Of a DNA stretch of 64,000 nucleotides, positions 31,796 to 43,937 are shown one piece after another. Within the stretch, counting starts at the first letter, position 1. Each line of letters begins with the position of its first letter. The stretch covers positions 62,001 through 126,000 of the forward strand of contig NBBA01000027.1 in assembly GCA_002794785.1 (NCBI GenBank), written 5' to 3'. Source of the DNA: Coniferiporia sulphurascens. Lineage: Eukaryota > Basidiomycota > Agaricomycetes > Hymenochaetales > Hymenochaetaceae. The position numbers were made by a program, and so were the translations under genes. The notes under the pieces are model-generated. The model saw only the letters and a list, made by a program, of their open reading frames with translations, was not told where the DNA came from and did no database searches.

Positions 31796-34526
31796 ACTGG
31801 CTCCAGTTCCTCACTAACACGCAGGACTGGCTGCCACCCAACCAATATGGGGGGCGCCAAGGCCATTTGGTCTACGACGCCACCCAACACCTCTTACAGA
31901 TCACAGAGCATGCCCACTCAGAGGGCCTCATCTGCTCGGTCCTAGCAGTCGACATTCAGGGCTTCTTTGACTCGGTACACCCCCACCTCCTCCACCAACA
32001 ATTGTTGGATCTTGGCTGTGCCCCGGACATGGCCAGCTGGTGCCTATCCTTCATGATGGATCGGTGGGTAGCAGTCTCTTTCGATGGCACCACCCTCCCC
32101 ACTGCCCCCAAACCCGATTTTGGCACCCCACAGGGATCGCCTGTCTCCCCCATCCTGTCAATGATCTTCACAGGGGTGGTCCTCCAGCGCTTCCACCAAG
32201 CCGGCACCACCGCCCTGGCATACGTTGACGACCACTTACTTACTTGTGTAGGTCCCTCTGTGGCATCCAACTGCTGCATGCTAGCCCGCGCATACCAACA
32301 ACTCGACACCCTCTTCGGCATCATTGGCCTCAACATCAAAGCCGCCAAGACGGAGTGCCTCCACTTCCACCCCCCCCAGCGATGAACTGGCTACGAAGGC
32401 TGGGACACAGCCGGGGTACAGGTCGACCCCAACACCCTGATCCGCCCCTCAATCCCCCTCCGGTGGTTGGGGATATGGTGGGACCCAGGCCTCTCCTTCA
32501 AGCCCCATGTCGAGCGCATGCACTCCAAGGGACTCTCCACCCTCGCCGCTCTCCGCATTCTAGGCAACACACAATGCGGTATTTCGGCCCTCCTCCTCCG
32601 CCACCTATACACCTCCTGCGTCTGCTCTGTGCTCGCATGGGGGGCACCAGTGTGGTACCACGGCCGCCGCCAAAAAACCTTGGTAAACTGCCTACAGATG
32701 GTGCAAAACACGGCTTGTAGATGGATTTTAGGCGTCTTCAAAGGTGCCTCCCCCCATTCCACTAATTTTCTTTGCTCCATTCCCCCTCTTTCTTTCTATT
32801 TCGAATATATAAAGACGACCCACTCCCTGCGCCTATGGTGTACCCCACACTCCATTGGCCGAAAACTTTTTAAAAACGTAGCTAATAGACCTTTTTCCCT
32901 TTCTTTGCAGGTCCGAGCCCCCCAGGTTCAACAGGTCCCAGCATACATGCATCCCCCATGGACGGACCCTCTGGCCTTCACAAAGGGCCACGTCTGTTTC
33001 ACCACCCCCATCACCCCAGTTAGCGCCGACACCTGGAAGTCATTCGTGGCCACCATGCACCAACTCGGCCTCACCCCCATGTACAGGTCTTCACAGACGG
33101 CTCCCGCATGGACAATAAGTCGGGCTCGGCCATCTGCGCCATGCTTGGCCACACCTGACTCCAGTCACGACGACTGGAATCCCCCACCTGCGCCACAGCC
33201 ATGGATGCCGAGGAATTTTCTCTCGCCATGGCCCTGGGCTGGGTTGCACGCCACCTCCCGGCACAACTGTGCGTAGCATCGGATGTCTTCTTTCTATCCG
33301 ATTTGCTGACCGCTCTCCACCTCTTCCGCACCTGGGCCACCACCCCTGGTGCCCACCTCCTTCACATCTGGAAAGCGGGTGTGGAGACTCTGCTAGACTC
33401 GTACCCCCAACTCACAGTTCACTTCGTATGGTGCCCTGGACACTCGGACATCCCAGAAATGAATGGGCTGACATGGAAGCAAAGCTGGCGACCAAGCTCC
33501 CTCCATCTGATCTTAAACCCTCCATATCCGCACTAAAAGAAGCTGCTGTCTGCACTCTTATGGAACAATGGATGCTCTCATTAGCCCGCCCCCTAGCCTC
33601 GACTGCTGACAAATACCTGGCAGTCCACGGCCTACCCTCACGCCGACCTAGAAAGCTCCTCATGCATTCGGTCGACCACACACAATGAGCTGTCCACAGT
33701 CGCACAGGTCCTCTGCCACGCTGGTCCCTACAGGGGATACTGGCTGAGTTTTGACTCAGCCTACCACTGCAGGCATGGCCTGATTTCGCATTGCAGATGG
33801 CACAACCACCCCCCCTGGCCTGCACAGTCGACTGCCCACATCCTTGGCGGCTGTAGTACCTTCCATTCGTGGATATGGTGCATGTGGCCACCTCAGGACC
33901 CTCTCCCAGCCCACCACTCAGAGTGGGCTGACAAAAACTGCCTCCCAGTTCTGCACCGCTGGCTAAAGCTGATGGGGCATCTCAACCGACTTTCTGACTG
34001 CACCACAGGCGCCATCTGGCTGTCTTTTACTGCGATGGACCTTGATGGGCACCCAACTGACGAGGATATGGACTTGGACCTCCTACAGGATTACATGCGT
34101 CATATGGATTACATGCATCATATGCTCGGACCCCAAACTCGGGACTCGGACCCAGCCCTTTTGGAGCTAGCAGGTACACTCCCCCCTTTTCCATCTGATT
34201 AACACCCGCCTTTTGAATTCCCCATGATACATCCCAGCCGGTGCTCTTGCCCCCCCCCTTCCACTTCCAAGCTTCTTACCTTAACCTGCCCTCACAAGTT
34301 TGGTTTGTTCATAGTGATATGTATCCCTCTCTCTCAGGTCTGTCTCTTACTAAATAGGGGCTCTTCACACTTTGGCATCCCTTGGGGAGCAGAGCCCCTG
34401 CCCAGTTTTGTGCGATGCGCAATGACAGGCACCTCCATTGTTATGTAGTTAGGGCCCCCCCTTCGGGGGGGCAGCTTGTAATTATGTAATACTGCAGGAA
34501 TAATTTAAATAAAAATTAAAAAAAAA
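31796..34526 (+). mobile_element. LINE-B2, 5'-truncated
   Basis: It is bracketed by perfect 13-bp duplications GCCCATTCTGAGT (31783-31795 and 34527-34539). It begins in the RT at L-Q-F-L-T-N-T-Q-D-W-L-P-P and ends with a LINE-B 3' UTR, hairpin (about 34452) and A-rich tail. Confidence 0.88.
31798..34202 (+). pseudogene. LINE-B2 ORF2: RT, RNase H, C-terminus
   Basis: RT motifs V-D-I-Q-G-F-F-D, G-T-P-Q-G-S-P-V-S-P and A-Y-V-D-D-H are intact. A TGA follows H-F-H-P-P-Q-R near 32385, another lies at 33156-33158 (CGA to TGA), and one-base losses occur near 33075 and 33450-33470. The RNase H Asp and Glu motifs are readable across frames. A local duplication near 34090-34130 repeats D-Y-M-x-H-M before L-G-P. 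The terminus is at 34202. Confidence 0.8.
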
Positions 34527-34824
34527 GCCCATTCTGAGTGGTGGGCTGGGAGGGGGATTTTGGCTGGCCAAACACACCAAATCCAGGGTCAGAAAGTAGT
34601 ACACCCACCCAAAATGTGAGCAGTCGTCTGTGCAGGCCATGGTGGATGGTTGTGCCACCTGCAGTGTGAGATCAAGCCGTGCCTGCGCCAGTAGGCTGAG
34701 TCGAAGCTCAACCAGTAGCCCCTGTAGGGACCGGCATGGCAGAGGACTTGTGCCACTGCAGAGAGATGTTGACGAGGGTGGTCCACAGAGTGGGTGAGGA
34801 TTTTCCACGGGCGGTGAGAGGGGA
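34527..34824 (-). pseudogene. LINE-D-type ORF2 fragment (antisense), right part
   Basis: It continues 31650-31795 after the duplication. The minus strand encodes V-D-H-P-R, V-A-Q-V-L-C-H-A-G-P-Y, H-C-R-W-H-N-H and G-G-C-T-T-F. It is cut at 34825 by the T-rich tail of the next antisense element. Confidence 0.75.
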
Positions 34825-36103
34825 TTTTTATTTATTTTTATTTATTTATTTATTATTCCTGCAGGATTACATAATTACAAGCTGCCCCCCCGAAGGGGGG
34901 GCCCTAACTATATAACAACGGAGGCACCTGTCATTGCGCATCATGCAAAACTGGGCAGGGGCTCTGCTCCCCAAGGGGTGCCAAAGTGTGAAGAGCCCCT
35001 ATTTAGTAAGAAAACGCGAGAGGGAGGGATATATATTGCTATGAATGAACCACACAGATGAGGGCAGGTTAACATAAGAAGCTTAGAAGTGGAAAGGGAG
35101 GGCAAGAGTGCTGGCTGAGACATATCATGTGGGAATCCGAAAGGCAGGCTTTACTCGGGTGGGAAGGGAGGGAGCATACCTGAGAGCTCCAAAAGGGCTG
35201 GGTCTGAGTCCTGAGTTTGGGGTCCGAGCATATGACGCATGTAATCCCGTAGGAGGTCCAAGTCCATATCCTCATCGGTTGGGTGCCCATCAAGGTCCAT
35301 CGCAGCAAAAGACAGCCGGATGGCGCCTGCAGTGTGGTCAGAAAGTCGGTTGAGATGCCCCGTCAGCTTTAGCCAGCGGTGCAGAACCGGAGGCAGTTTT
35401 TGTCGGCCCACTCTGAGTGGTGGACTGGGAGAGGGTCCCGGGTTGGCCACACGTGTTGTATCCACGAATGGAAGGTACTGCAGCCGCCCAGGATGTGGGC
35501 GGTCGACTGCATGGGCCAGGGGGGGTGGTTGTGTGGCGAGAGGGGATGCCATGCACTGCCAGGTATTTGTCGGCAGTGGAGGCGAGAGGGCAGGCCAATG
35601 ATAGTGTCCACCGTTTGACCAGGGTCTTTGTGGCCACTTCCTTGAGGGCAGAGATGGAGGGTGCAAGTTGCAAGGGGGTGAGCTCCATGGCGAGTTTCAC
35701 TTCGTCATTGGCCCATTCATTCCCGGGAACGTCCGAGTGACCCAGACACCACGCGAAATGGATGGTGAGGCCTGGATGCGAGTCCAGGAGTGTCTCGACC
35801 CCTGCCTTCCAAAGGTGAAGGAGGTGGGCGCCAGGTATGGCGGCCCAGCTGTGGAAAAGGTTTAGTGCCATCAGCGAATCGGATAGAAAGTACAGGTCCG
35901 ATGTGACAGGCAGGTGTGTGAGGAGGCAGTGCACGGCCCAGCCCAGGGCGGTGGCGAGTGAAAAAATTTCTGTGTCCATTGCAGTGGTGCAGGTGGGGGA
36001 GGCGAGGCAGTGGGACCGTAGTCTGGTGAGGCTGTGCATAGCACAGATGGCGGATCCTGAGGCCATTCCGATGCGCAAGCCATCTGTGAAGACCTGGAGG
36101 TGT
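34825..36103 (-). mobile_element. Mosaic LINE: LINE-B tail joined to LINE-D RNase H, antisense
   Basis: Minus strand: the 5' edge at 36103 falls at the RNase H start (V-F-T-D-G). RNase H (about 36080-35590) is of LINE-D type (A-S-G-S-A-I-C-A-M, T-A-M-D-T-E-I-F-S-L, W-A-N-D-E-V-K-L). At H-G-I-P-S-R it jumps to H-N-H-P-P-W-P, omitting roughly 150 bp. The C-terminus and 3' UTR are of LINE-B type (M-D-L-D-G-H-P-T-D-E-D, GTGAAGAGCCCC). The join could be a recombinant LINE or a template switch during insertion. The tail is a (TTTA)-rich run at 34825. Confidence 0.75.
35151..36102 (-). pseudogene. ORF2 RNase H and C-terminus of the mosaic LINE
   Basis: RNase H catalytic motifs are visible: F-T-D-G, D-T-E-I-F-S, F-L-S-D-S and G-N-E-W-A-N. 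The final Asp of the family's W-A-D is Asn here. An internal deletion removes the segment between S-R-(R)-P and the His/Cys motif. One frameshift lies near 35395. The stop is near 35151. Confidence 0.72.
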
Positions 36104-37181
36104 CATCCTTCTTGACCAGTAACCACCACCATTGACTAGTGCAGGCAGCTAAAACTCCCCCATGTCGAACCCCAGTGACTACTGGAACGCTCTACGTCAT
36201 ACTCAACAACCCCTCCCACCTCCCACTTCGGCCAGTGACGCTGCCGACTGGGCTGCCAGAGTTGCCGCCAACTGGGCGGCAGCTGGCGCCAATGCCGCCA
36301 CTCTTGTCCAAGGAACAGCCGCCCCCACCACCCCAAACAGACAACCCCTCACCGGTTTCCCGCCACTGACCTCCTCACCGGACGTCTTAGCACCCTCCCC
36401 AGCCATCGATGACTCCCAACTGGTGTCGGCCTATGACTTCACCACCCAGGTGCATGCAGAATCGAGGCAAACATCCTGAGCTGGCTCCCCAGCAGCCTCA
36501 GTAGGGTCGATCCATGGCCCCAATGAACCCGGTGAAACAGCCCCAGAAATGGCGGTTGACCCCCATACACCCCCACAACAGGTGGGAGGCGCAAGCCTTG
36601 GGCGGAAGCGCTCCTCGGCCGCCATGTCGCCTCTCACCCCGAGAGGACCCCCACCCAACAGAAGCACGAACCCCATACCGCAGGGTTCATGCACGCCCTC
36701 TCCCACGCCCTGGACAATTTCGACCAGAACACCAGGGATGCCTCCACACAAGACATTGACATCAAGGCGGCTCAGTTTGTCAGCAACCTCCTCTGGAACA
36801 TCCAAACAACGCTGTCCAACATTGCGCAGGAAAGGATCGCCCCCCTCAAAGGGCCCCGGCCACCACCAGGACCCCAGGCACCGCCCCCATGACCCCTGAA
36901 ATGAGGGCGCTGACTGATGCAGTCAAGCACCTGACTACTGACGTGGCTTCTATTTCACATCAGATGGCTTCTATCAGCTCTAGGCCTGCCCCTTGTCAAC
37001 AGCAACAACAACAACAGCAACCCGCCCCCCAGGCCGCCATCCAGGCCGCCCCCACCTCCTATGCACAAGTGGCCACAGCAGCGGCCCCCCCAACAACCAC
37101 CAACCCATTGCCAGTGGCTCCGGCCACCGGTGCGGTCATCAACCTGGCACAGAAGAAGAAGAAGCATCAGCGCAAGGTGCC

Positions 37182-37741
37182 TGTTAAGCTCAACGGTTAT
37201 GCGGTGATCGATGTCGGGGCTTCCTGATCGTCGGAACTGATGGTACGGCAACGGGGCTTCCTAGATGTCGTAAGTCGAAAGGGGGATCGTCGGTGGGGCT
37301 TCCTGATCGACGATGTGGACGCGGTAGGCTTCTATAGCGAGTCGGGTTACGATGAAGCAACTATTGGCCAAGAGGCACACAGTAGACTGGTGGTAGCAGA
37401 TAATGGGCTTGTATGAACAAAGAGCACAAGCTTAGGGCTTGTGCTACTGAAGTTACATGCTTATATGCTACTCTATGTGTTTGCTACTGTAGCGACTTGG
37501 TTAGGTGTGTTTACCAGACTATGGAAGGTCATGGAAACTCAAGGAAGGCCTTGGTAATACAAGTACGGTGATCAGTAAGCAAAGCACGTCATGATGGTGC
37601 ACTAAGGTGTCATCATGGCATCTTATGGTGCAAGGCGAAATAAGGATGAGTAAGGCAGGGAAACGGGGGAGTTGCACTGACTGATGATGACGAAGAGGAA
37701 GTGAGTCAGCGCAGTAGGAAAAGTAACAGAAAATTGTAACA
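37182..37741 (-). mobile_element. Solo LTR, 560 bp (copy 1)
   Basis: On the plus strand the insert starts TGTTAAGC and ends TTGTAACA, flanked by GTGCC (37177-37181 and 37742-37746). It is the reverse orientation of 49081-49638. TGTTA...TAACA ends are typical of LTRs. A weak TATA-like CATATAAG lies on the minus strand near 37460. No internal region is present. Confidence 0.82.
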
Positions 37742-38707
37742 GTGCCCCCTCCACCCACAATGTACACCAAGGACCCAACCTTGGTCCTCACACCAACCAT
37801 AGGCATATGGGCCAAGAATCAGAAGTCAGCAATGGCTCTGACCAAAACGTCCCATGAGTTCTTCACCTCTCTCCCTACCACAGACCAGGTTCCGGTCTTG
37901 TCCTCCTCATATAACGTGAAGGGGAACATTGTAACCACATTCACAACACGACCGTCCTCGGCTAACCCGACCACGGAAACGATCATTGATCGTCACTCCA
38001 CGGCATACACCTCCCACATGCGCACAGAGTGCATCGCAACAGGGATTAACATCCCAGCTGCCTTCTCGCTTACCCCCTCCAGAGTCCGCCCCCAGTCCAC
38101 CCTCCACATCTCTATGGTGCCCTGCAAAGACTTCTTATTCAGCCAGAATGGACACACCATCACCGAGAAGGCCCTCATGGCCAAAATCCGACACAACCCG
38201 GCTCTCCACAACCTCGACTTTGTAGTCACCCCGCACTTCGCTGCCACTGAGGATCACCTACTGATGCTCGACAGGTGCCCAGTGGTATTCTCCTTTGTCG
38301 ACCCCAATGGCTCATCCTTCTTGACCAGTAACCACCACCATCGACTAGTGCAGGCAGCTAAAACTCCCCCATGTCAAACCCTAGTGACTACCGGAATGCT
38401 CTTCATTGTACTCGACAACCCCTCCCGCCTCCCTCTTCGGCCAGTGATGCTGCCGATCGGGCTGCCAGAGCCGCTGCCAACTGGGCGGCTGCTGGCGCCA
38501 CCACCACTCGCCTGCATGGAACGGCCCCCACCACCCCCACCACAACCCCCCCCCAGGACCCGACGTCCTCACCAGACATCCTAGCCCCCTTGCCAGCCAT
38601 TGGCGACTCCCAACTGATCTTGGCCTATGATTTCACCGCCCAAGCACACACGGAATCAAGGGCAGCATCCCGAGTCGGCTCCCCAGCCGCCTCAGTAGGG
38701 TCGATCC

Positions 38708-39609
38708 CCACGGTCAGCATATGGGCCGAAAACCAGAAGTCAGCAATGGCTCTGACTAAAACGTCCTGTGAGTTCTTCGCCTCCCTCCCCACTGCAGACC
38801 AAGTCCTGGTCCTGTCCTCTTCCTACAATGTAAAGGGGAACATCGTGACCACATTTGCGACACAACCATCTTCTGCCAACCCGACCATGGAAACAATCAT
38901 CGATCGTCACTCTGCAGCCTACGCATCCCACATGCGCACCGAGTGTATCGCAACCAGGATTAATGTCCCAAGCGCCTTTTCACTAACCCCCTCCAGAGTC
39001 CGCCCCCGGTCCGCACTGCACATCTCTATGGTGCCTTGCAAAGACTTCTTGTTTGGCCAGAACAGACACACCATAAACGAGAAGGCCCCCATGGCTGAAA
39101 TCCGGCACAACCCGGCACTCTGCAACCTTGACTTTGTAGTCACCCCCCACTTCGCCGCCACCAAGGACCACCTGCCGACACTCGACAGGTGCCCAGTGGC
39201 CTTCTCCTTCGTCAACCCCGATGGGTCCATCTGCGAGCGCCTCCTCAAGAGGCCATGCATCTGGATGTTCGGATCCGTCCTCCGCCTCTCAGTCCTGCCT
39301 GTCCGCCCCACCCTCACACAATGTGAGCGGTGCCAGGGCCTCAGCCATGGAACCAAGGGCTGCCGAGCCCAACCTTGTTGCACTGACTGCACGGGTGCCC
39401 ACCTGACCCACAACCACTGCAAATTGTGTGCCCACTGCGCCACAGATGCAGTGCCCAAAGGCGACACATGCCCCCACCCCCGCCTCTGCAACAACTGCAA
39501 GGGCGACCACCCAGCCACACTGCCGGCATGCCCCAAGAAGAGGCGATACTGCCAAATCGAAGAGGCCCTCACTGCCGACCCCACTGATGACCAGATGGAG
39601 GAAATATGA
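38708..39609 (+). pseudogene. LINE-B4 ORF1, C-terminal 300 residues
   Basis: Open from the truncation point to the stop at 39607-39609. By chance it is in frame with the start of LINE-B5 ORF1, giving a deceptive 412-residue reading frame from 38371. The zinc-knuckle region reads C-E-R-C-Q-G-L-S-H-G-T-K-G-C. The stop overlaps the ORF2 ATG. Confidence 0.85.
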
Positions 39610-42600
39610 TAGAGAAACTCTCTATCCTGCAGTGGAATGCCGCCTGCTCACTAGTGGTGATTCATTCCCTAATCCCTGTCCTTACAACTGATCCATCCCC
39701 CCCACATCTCATTCTTATACAGGAACCCCCCTGGTACCAAATAGGACTGCAACCCTCGCTCACCGACCCAACTGGCACCCCAGTCTTTAACGTCCCAACC
39801 ATCCCGGGCTATGTGCCAGTTCTACCACCAGAGGTTCGCCCACAGGTAGTCACATATGTATCCCGAGCCCTCCCCCCAACGTCATGGTCAATTCTCAGAG
39901 CCGCATCACACAGCACCGATGTATTGACGGTTGAGGTCCGATCCCAACTCACCCTCCAGGTGTGCAACTATTACAGTATGCACCCCCTGGACCATGACAA
40001 CGCCTCTCCCCAGTACCCAGGTGAGTCTTTCCTTTTTTCACTCCCCTCAGTGCTAGCCACCACCCTACTTGTGGCAGGTGACTTCAACTGTCGCCACCAC
40101 ACATGGTCCGAATTCTCTGTCCCACGAAGAGACGACTTGGGGGCACAACCCCTCGATGACTTTTTTTGCGAGCATGGCTTAGCGCCTGCCCACCTTCCTG
40201 ACTCTGACTCATGGCCTGTTGGCAACTGTCAATGGTGCCCCATTGACATGATCTGGGCCCCACCCGCAGTCAACCCTGACTCTATTCTAGATTTGGCCAC
40301 CTCCGACCCCTCACCACTGTCCGACCACACCATCCTGCACTGGTCACTGCCCTTTCGGCCCCCCCCTCCTATCCTAAAGACATGCTGGCTGCTACCAGCC
40401 AACAAGGAGGAATGGACCGACATCACCTTCCCTCTCCTTGAAGCAGCCTTCTGACTACCAGGGCTCGACACCCATACCCTGGACACCAAAGCCAAGGCAG
40501 TCATCGACTCTATGGTTGCCACCCTCCAGCCGTTCACCTGCCTCACTAAACCGTTGAAAGCGGAAGTCCCGTGGTGGTCACCCCACTGCAAGACCCTCCT
40601 TTCCACCATCCAGATGGCCACCACCCCCCTCCAGCAATCAGCAGCTCGACGTGCCTTCAAACGTGGCATCAGGACAGCCAAGCGGCAGTTCTACGCCGAT
40701 CAGGCATCGGAAGCAGACACCTCCAACATCTGGAACTGGGCCAAGCGAGGCCTGGGCAACCGACCCACCCCTATCCCATCGCTAAAACGACGAGACGGGT
40801 CCTTCACCCAAATGGATGATGAAAAAGGTGAGCTTTTCTGCGAAACTTTCTTCATGCCCCCCCCCACTCCAGACAGAGGCCACCACACTGCCACCACTAT
40901 GCCAACCAGCTGCCCCGCCAATCCTCCTAACCGAGCTTACAGGGGCACTGTCCGATACATCCAACTTGTCGGCTCCGGGCCTCTCGGGAATAGGCTACCG
41001 CCCCCTGAAATGGGTTGTGGACACTTACCCCGATGAGATTCTCTCGCTCTTCAACGACTGCCTGTGCTTAGGGCACCACCCTGAGTGCTGGCGGGCAGCA
41101 AAAGTGGTGATGCTCCGGAAGCCCAACAAGAAGGACCCCTTCTCGCCGTGTTCATACCGGCCCATCACCCTTGAGGAGACCCTAGGGAAACTCCTCGAAA
41201 AGATAATTGCTAACCAGCTACAGTACCTCGCTAACACGAGGGACTGGCTGCCACCGAACCAGTATGGGGGGCGCCAAGGACACTCGGTCTATGACGCCAC
41301 CCAACACCTCTTACAGATTGCGGAGCATGCCCATGCAGAGGGCCTCGTATGTTCAGTCCTAGCGGTTGACATCCAAGGCTTCTTCGACTCAGTGCACCCC
41401 CAACTTCTTCACCAACAACTGTTGGACCTTGGTTGCGTGCCTGACATGGCGGACTGGTGCTTGTCCTTCATGATGGATCGGCAGGTCACCATCGTGTTCG
41501 ATGGCACTACCCTCCCTACTGCCCCCAAACCCGATTTCGGCACCCCCCAAGGATCGCCGGTATCTCCCATCCTGTCAACGATCTTTGCAGGGGTGGTCCT
41601 CCGGTGCTTTCACCAAGCCGGCACCACCGCCCTAGCTTATGTAGACAATCATCTCCTAATATGTGTAGGCCCCTCCATAGCATCCAACTGCCACACCCTC
41701 ACCCGTGCCTACCAACAACTCGACACCCTCTTCGGCACCATCGGTCTCAATATCAAAGCGGCCAAGATGGAGTGCCTCCACTTTCACCCCCCTCAGCGAA
41801 AAACCGGCTATGACGGCTGGGACACCGCCAGCATACAAGTCGACCCGAACACACTGATCCGCCCTTCAATCCCCCTCAGATGGTTAGGGATTTGGTGGGA
41901 CCCCGGTCTTTCCTTCAAGCCCCACGTCGAGCGAATGCGCTCCAAGGGGCTCTCCACCCTTGCCGCTCTCCGCATCCTAGGTAACACCCAATGCGGCATC
42001 TCGGCCCTTCTCCTCCACCGCCTGTACACTTCCTGCATTCGATCAGTCCTGTCATGGGGCACGCCGGTATGGTACCATGGCCGCTGCCAGAAAACCTTGG
42101 TAAACCACCTCCAGACCATGCAAAACACGGCCTGCCAGTGGATTCTTGGTGTCTTTAAAGGCACTTCCCCCCATTCCACAAATTTTCTTTGCTCTGTTCC
42201 CCCTCTCTCTTTCTATTTTGAATATATAAAGACAACCCATTCCCTGCACCTATGGTGCACCCCTCACTCTATTGGCTGCAAATTATTTAAAAACGTAGCT
42301 AACAGACCTTTCTCACTTTCTCTGCAGGTCCGAGCCCCCCGGGTTCAACAGGTCCCCGCATACATGCATCCCCCATGGATGGACCCCCTGGCTTTCACCA
42401 ACGGCCGAGTCAGCTTCACCACCCCCATCACACTGGTCAGCTCCGACACGCGCAAACAATTCGTCAGCACAGCAAGAGCCCTCGGCTCCACAACACACGT
42501 CCAGGTATTCATGGATGGCTCCCACATAGACAATAAGTCGGGCTCGGCCATCTGTGCCATGATGGGCACCACCCACCTCCAGTCACGCCGACTGGAGTCC

Positions 42601-43605
42601 CCCACCTGCACCACAGCCATGGACGCCGAGGAGTTTTCCCTTGCCACGGCCCCAGGCTGGGTAGCATGCCGCCTCCCAGCACAACTGTGTGTCACATCAG
42701 ATATATTCTTTTTGTCTGATTTGCTGACTGCACTCCACCTCTTCCACTCCTGGGAAGCTGCTCCTGGCGCCCATCTCCTACACATCTGGAAAGTGGGTGT
42801 GGAAACTCTGCTGGACTCGTACCCGCAACTCACCATTCACTTCATATGGTGCCCCGGTCACTCGGACATCCCCGGAAACGAATGGGCTGACTCGGAAGCG
42901 AAGCTAGCCATGGAGCTCCCCCCATCTGATCTCAAACTGTCCACCTCCACACTCAAAGAGGTCGCTGTCCGCACCCTCATGGACAGGTGGACCCTCGCAC
43001 TAGCCTGCCCCCTCGCCTCCACCGCCAACAAATACTTGGTGGTACAGGGCCCCCCCACACACCACCCGAGAAAGCTACTCATGCACTCGGCAGACCACCC
43101 CCGGAGTGAACTATTAGCAGTCGCTCAAGTCCCCTGTCATGCAGGTCCCTATGGGGGATACTGGTTGAGCTTTGACTCGACCTACCGACACAGACATGGC
43201 CTGATATCGCACTGCAGGTGGCACAACCACCCCCCATGGCCTACGCAGTCGGCCGCCCACATTTTAGGCGGCTGTAGCACCTTCCAACCATGGATACGAT
43301 GTGTATGGCCACCCAGGGACCCTCTTCCAACCCACCACTCAGAGTGGGCTGACGAACACCACCTCCTGGTTTTGTGACGCTGGCTTCGTCTAACGGGGCA
43401 CTTAAACCGCCTTTCCGACCGGACATCCGGGGCCATCCGGCTAGCTTTTGTCATGATGGACCTCGATGGACACCCAACCAATGGGGATATGGACTTGGAC
43501 CTCCTAAGGGATTACATGCGTTGTATGCTCGGACCCCGAACCCAGGACTCGGACCCAGCCCTTTTGGAGCTTGCAGGTACACTCCCCCCCTTCCCTACTG
43601 ATTAG
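39606..43605 (+). pseudogene. LINE-B4 ORF2, with the longest open RT-RNase H frame
   Basis: The ATG at 39606 lies within ATGA. The endonuclease motifs L-Q-W-N-A, I-Q-E-P-P-W-Y-Q, A-G-D-F-N-C-R-H-H and S-D-H are present, with a stop at 40452-40454 (TTC-TGA for TTC-CGA). A +1 shift in the C run near 40860 leads to an 853-residue open stretch to 43377. That stretch covers RT (V-D-I-Q-G-F-F-D, G-T-P-Q-G-S-P-V-S-P, A-Y-V-D-N-H) and RNase H (F-M-D-G-S, F-L-S-D-L, G-N-E-W-A-D). The RT second Asp is Asn, so the enzyme would be dead. A TGA at 43375-43377 precedes the last 75 residues. Confidence 0.88.
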
Positions 43606-43897
43606 CGACTGCCTTTCGAATTCCCTTGAATATGTCTCGGCTGGTGCTCTCACCCTCCCTTTCCAATTCTAAGCTTCTTACTTTAACCTGCCCTCACCAG
43701 CATGGTTTGTTCGTAGCGATATGTACTCCTCCTTCTACGTCTTTCCATCTAAATAGGGGCTCTTCACACTTTGGCACCCCTTTAGGGAGCAGAGCCCCCA
43801 CCCAGTTTCGTACAATGCGCGATGATGGGCACCTCCGTTGTTATGTAGTTAGGGCCCCCCCTTTGGGGGGGCAGCTTGTAATTATGTAATACTGCAG

Positions 43898-43900
<3 letters not shown>

Positions 43901-43937
<37 letters not shown>
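43901..43937 (+). repeat. (AAT)n tail of LINE-B4
   Basis: About eleven AAT units followed by A6 directly before the target duplication. The seed GGAATAATAA is present in all families, so the tail looks like slippage-expanded priming sequence. Confidence 0.85.

Noticed and set aside
38371..39609. 412-residue ORF1 that looks complete
   Set aside because: It is an accidental in-frame join of LINE-B5 ORF1 (to 38707) with truncated LINE-B4 ORF1. The duplication GTAGGGTCGATCC at the joint shows two elements.
40816..40870. Programmed ribosomal frameshift between endonuclease and RT
   Set aside because: Three LINE-B copies have no shift here and the others shift in different directions, which fits random C-run indels.
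40816..43377. An intact 853-residue reverse transcriptase gene
   Set aside because: It is the RT-RNase H part of LINE-B4 ORF2 after a frameshift. The RT box is Y-V-D-N, so a catalytic Asp is lost, and a TGA cuts off the C-terminus.
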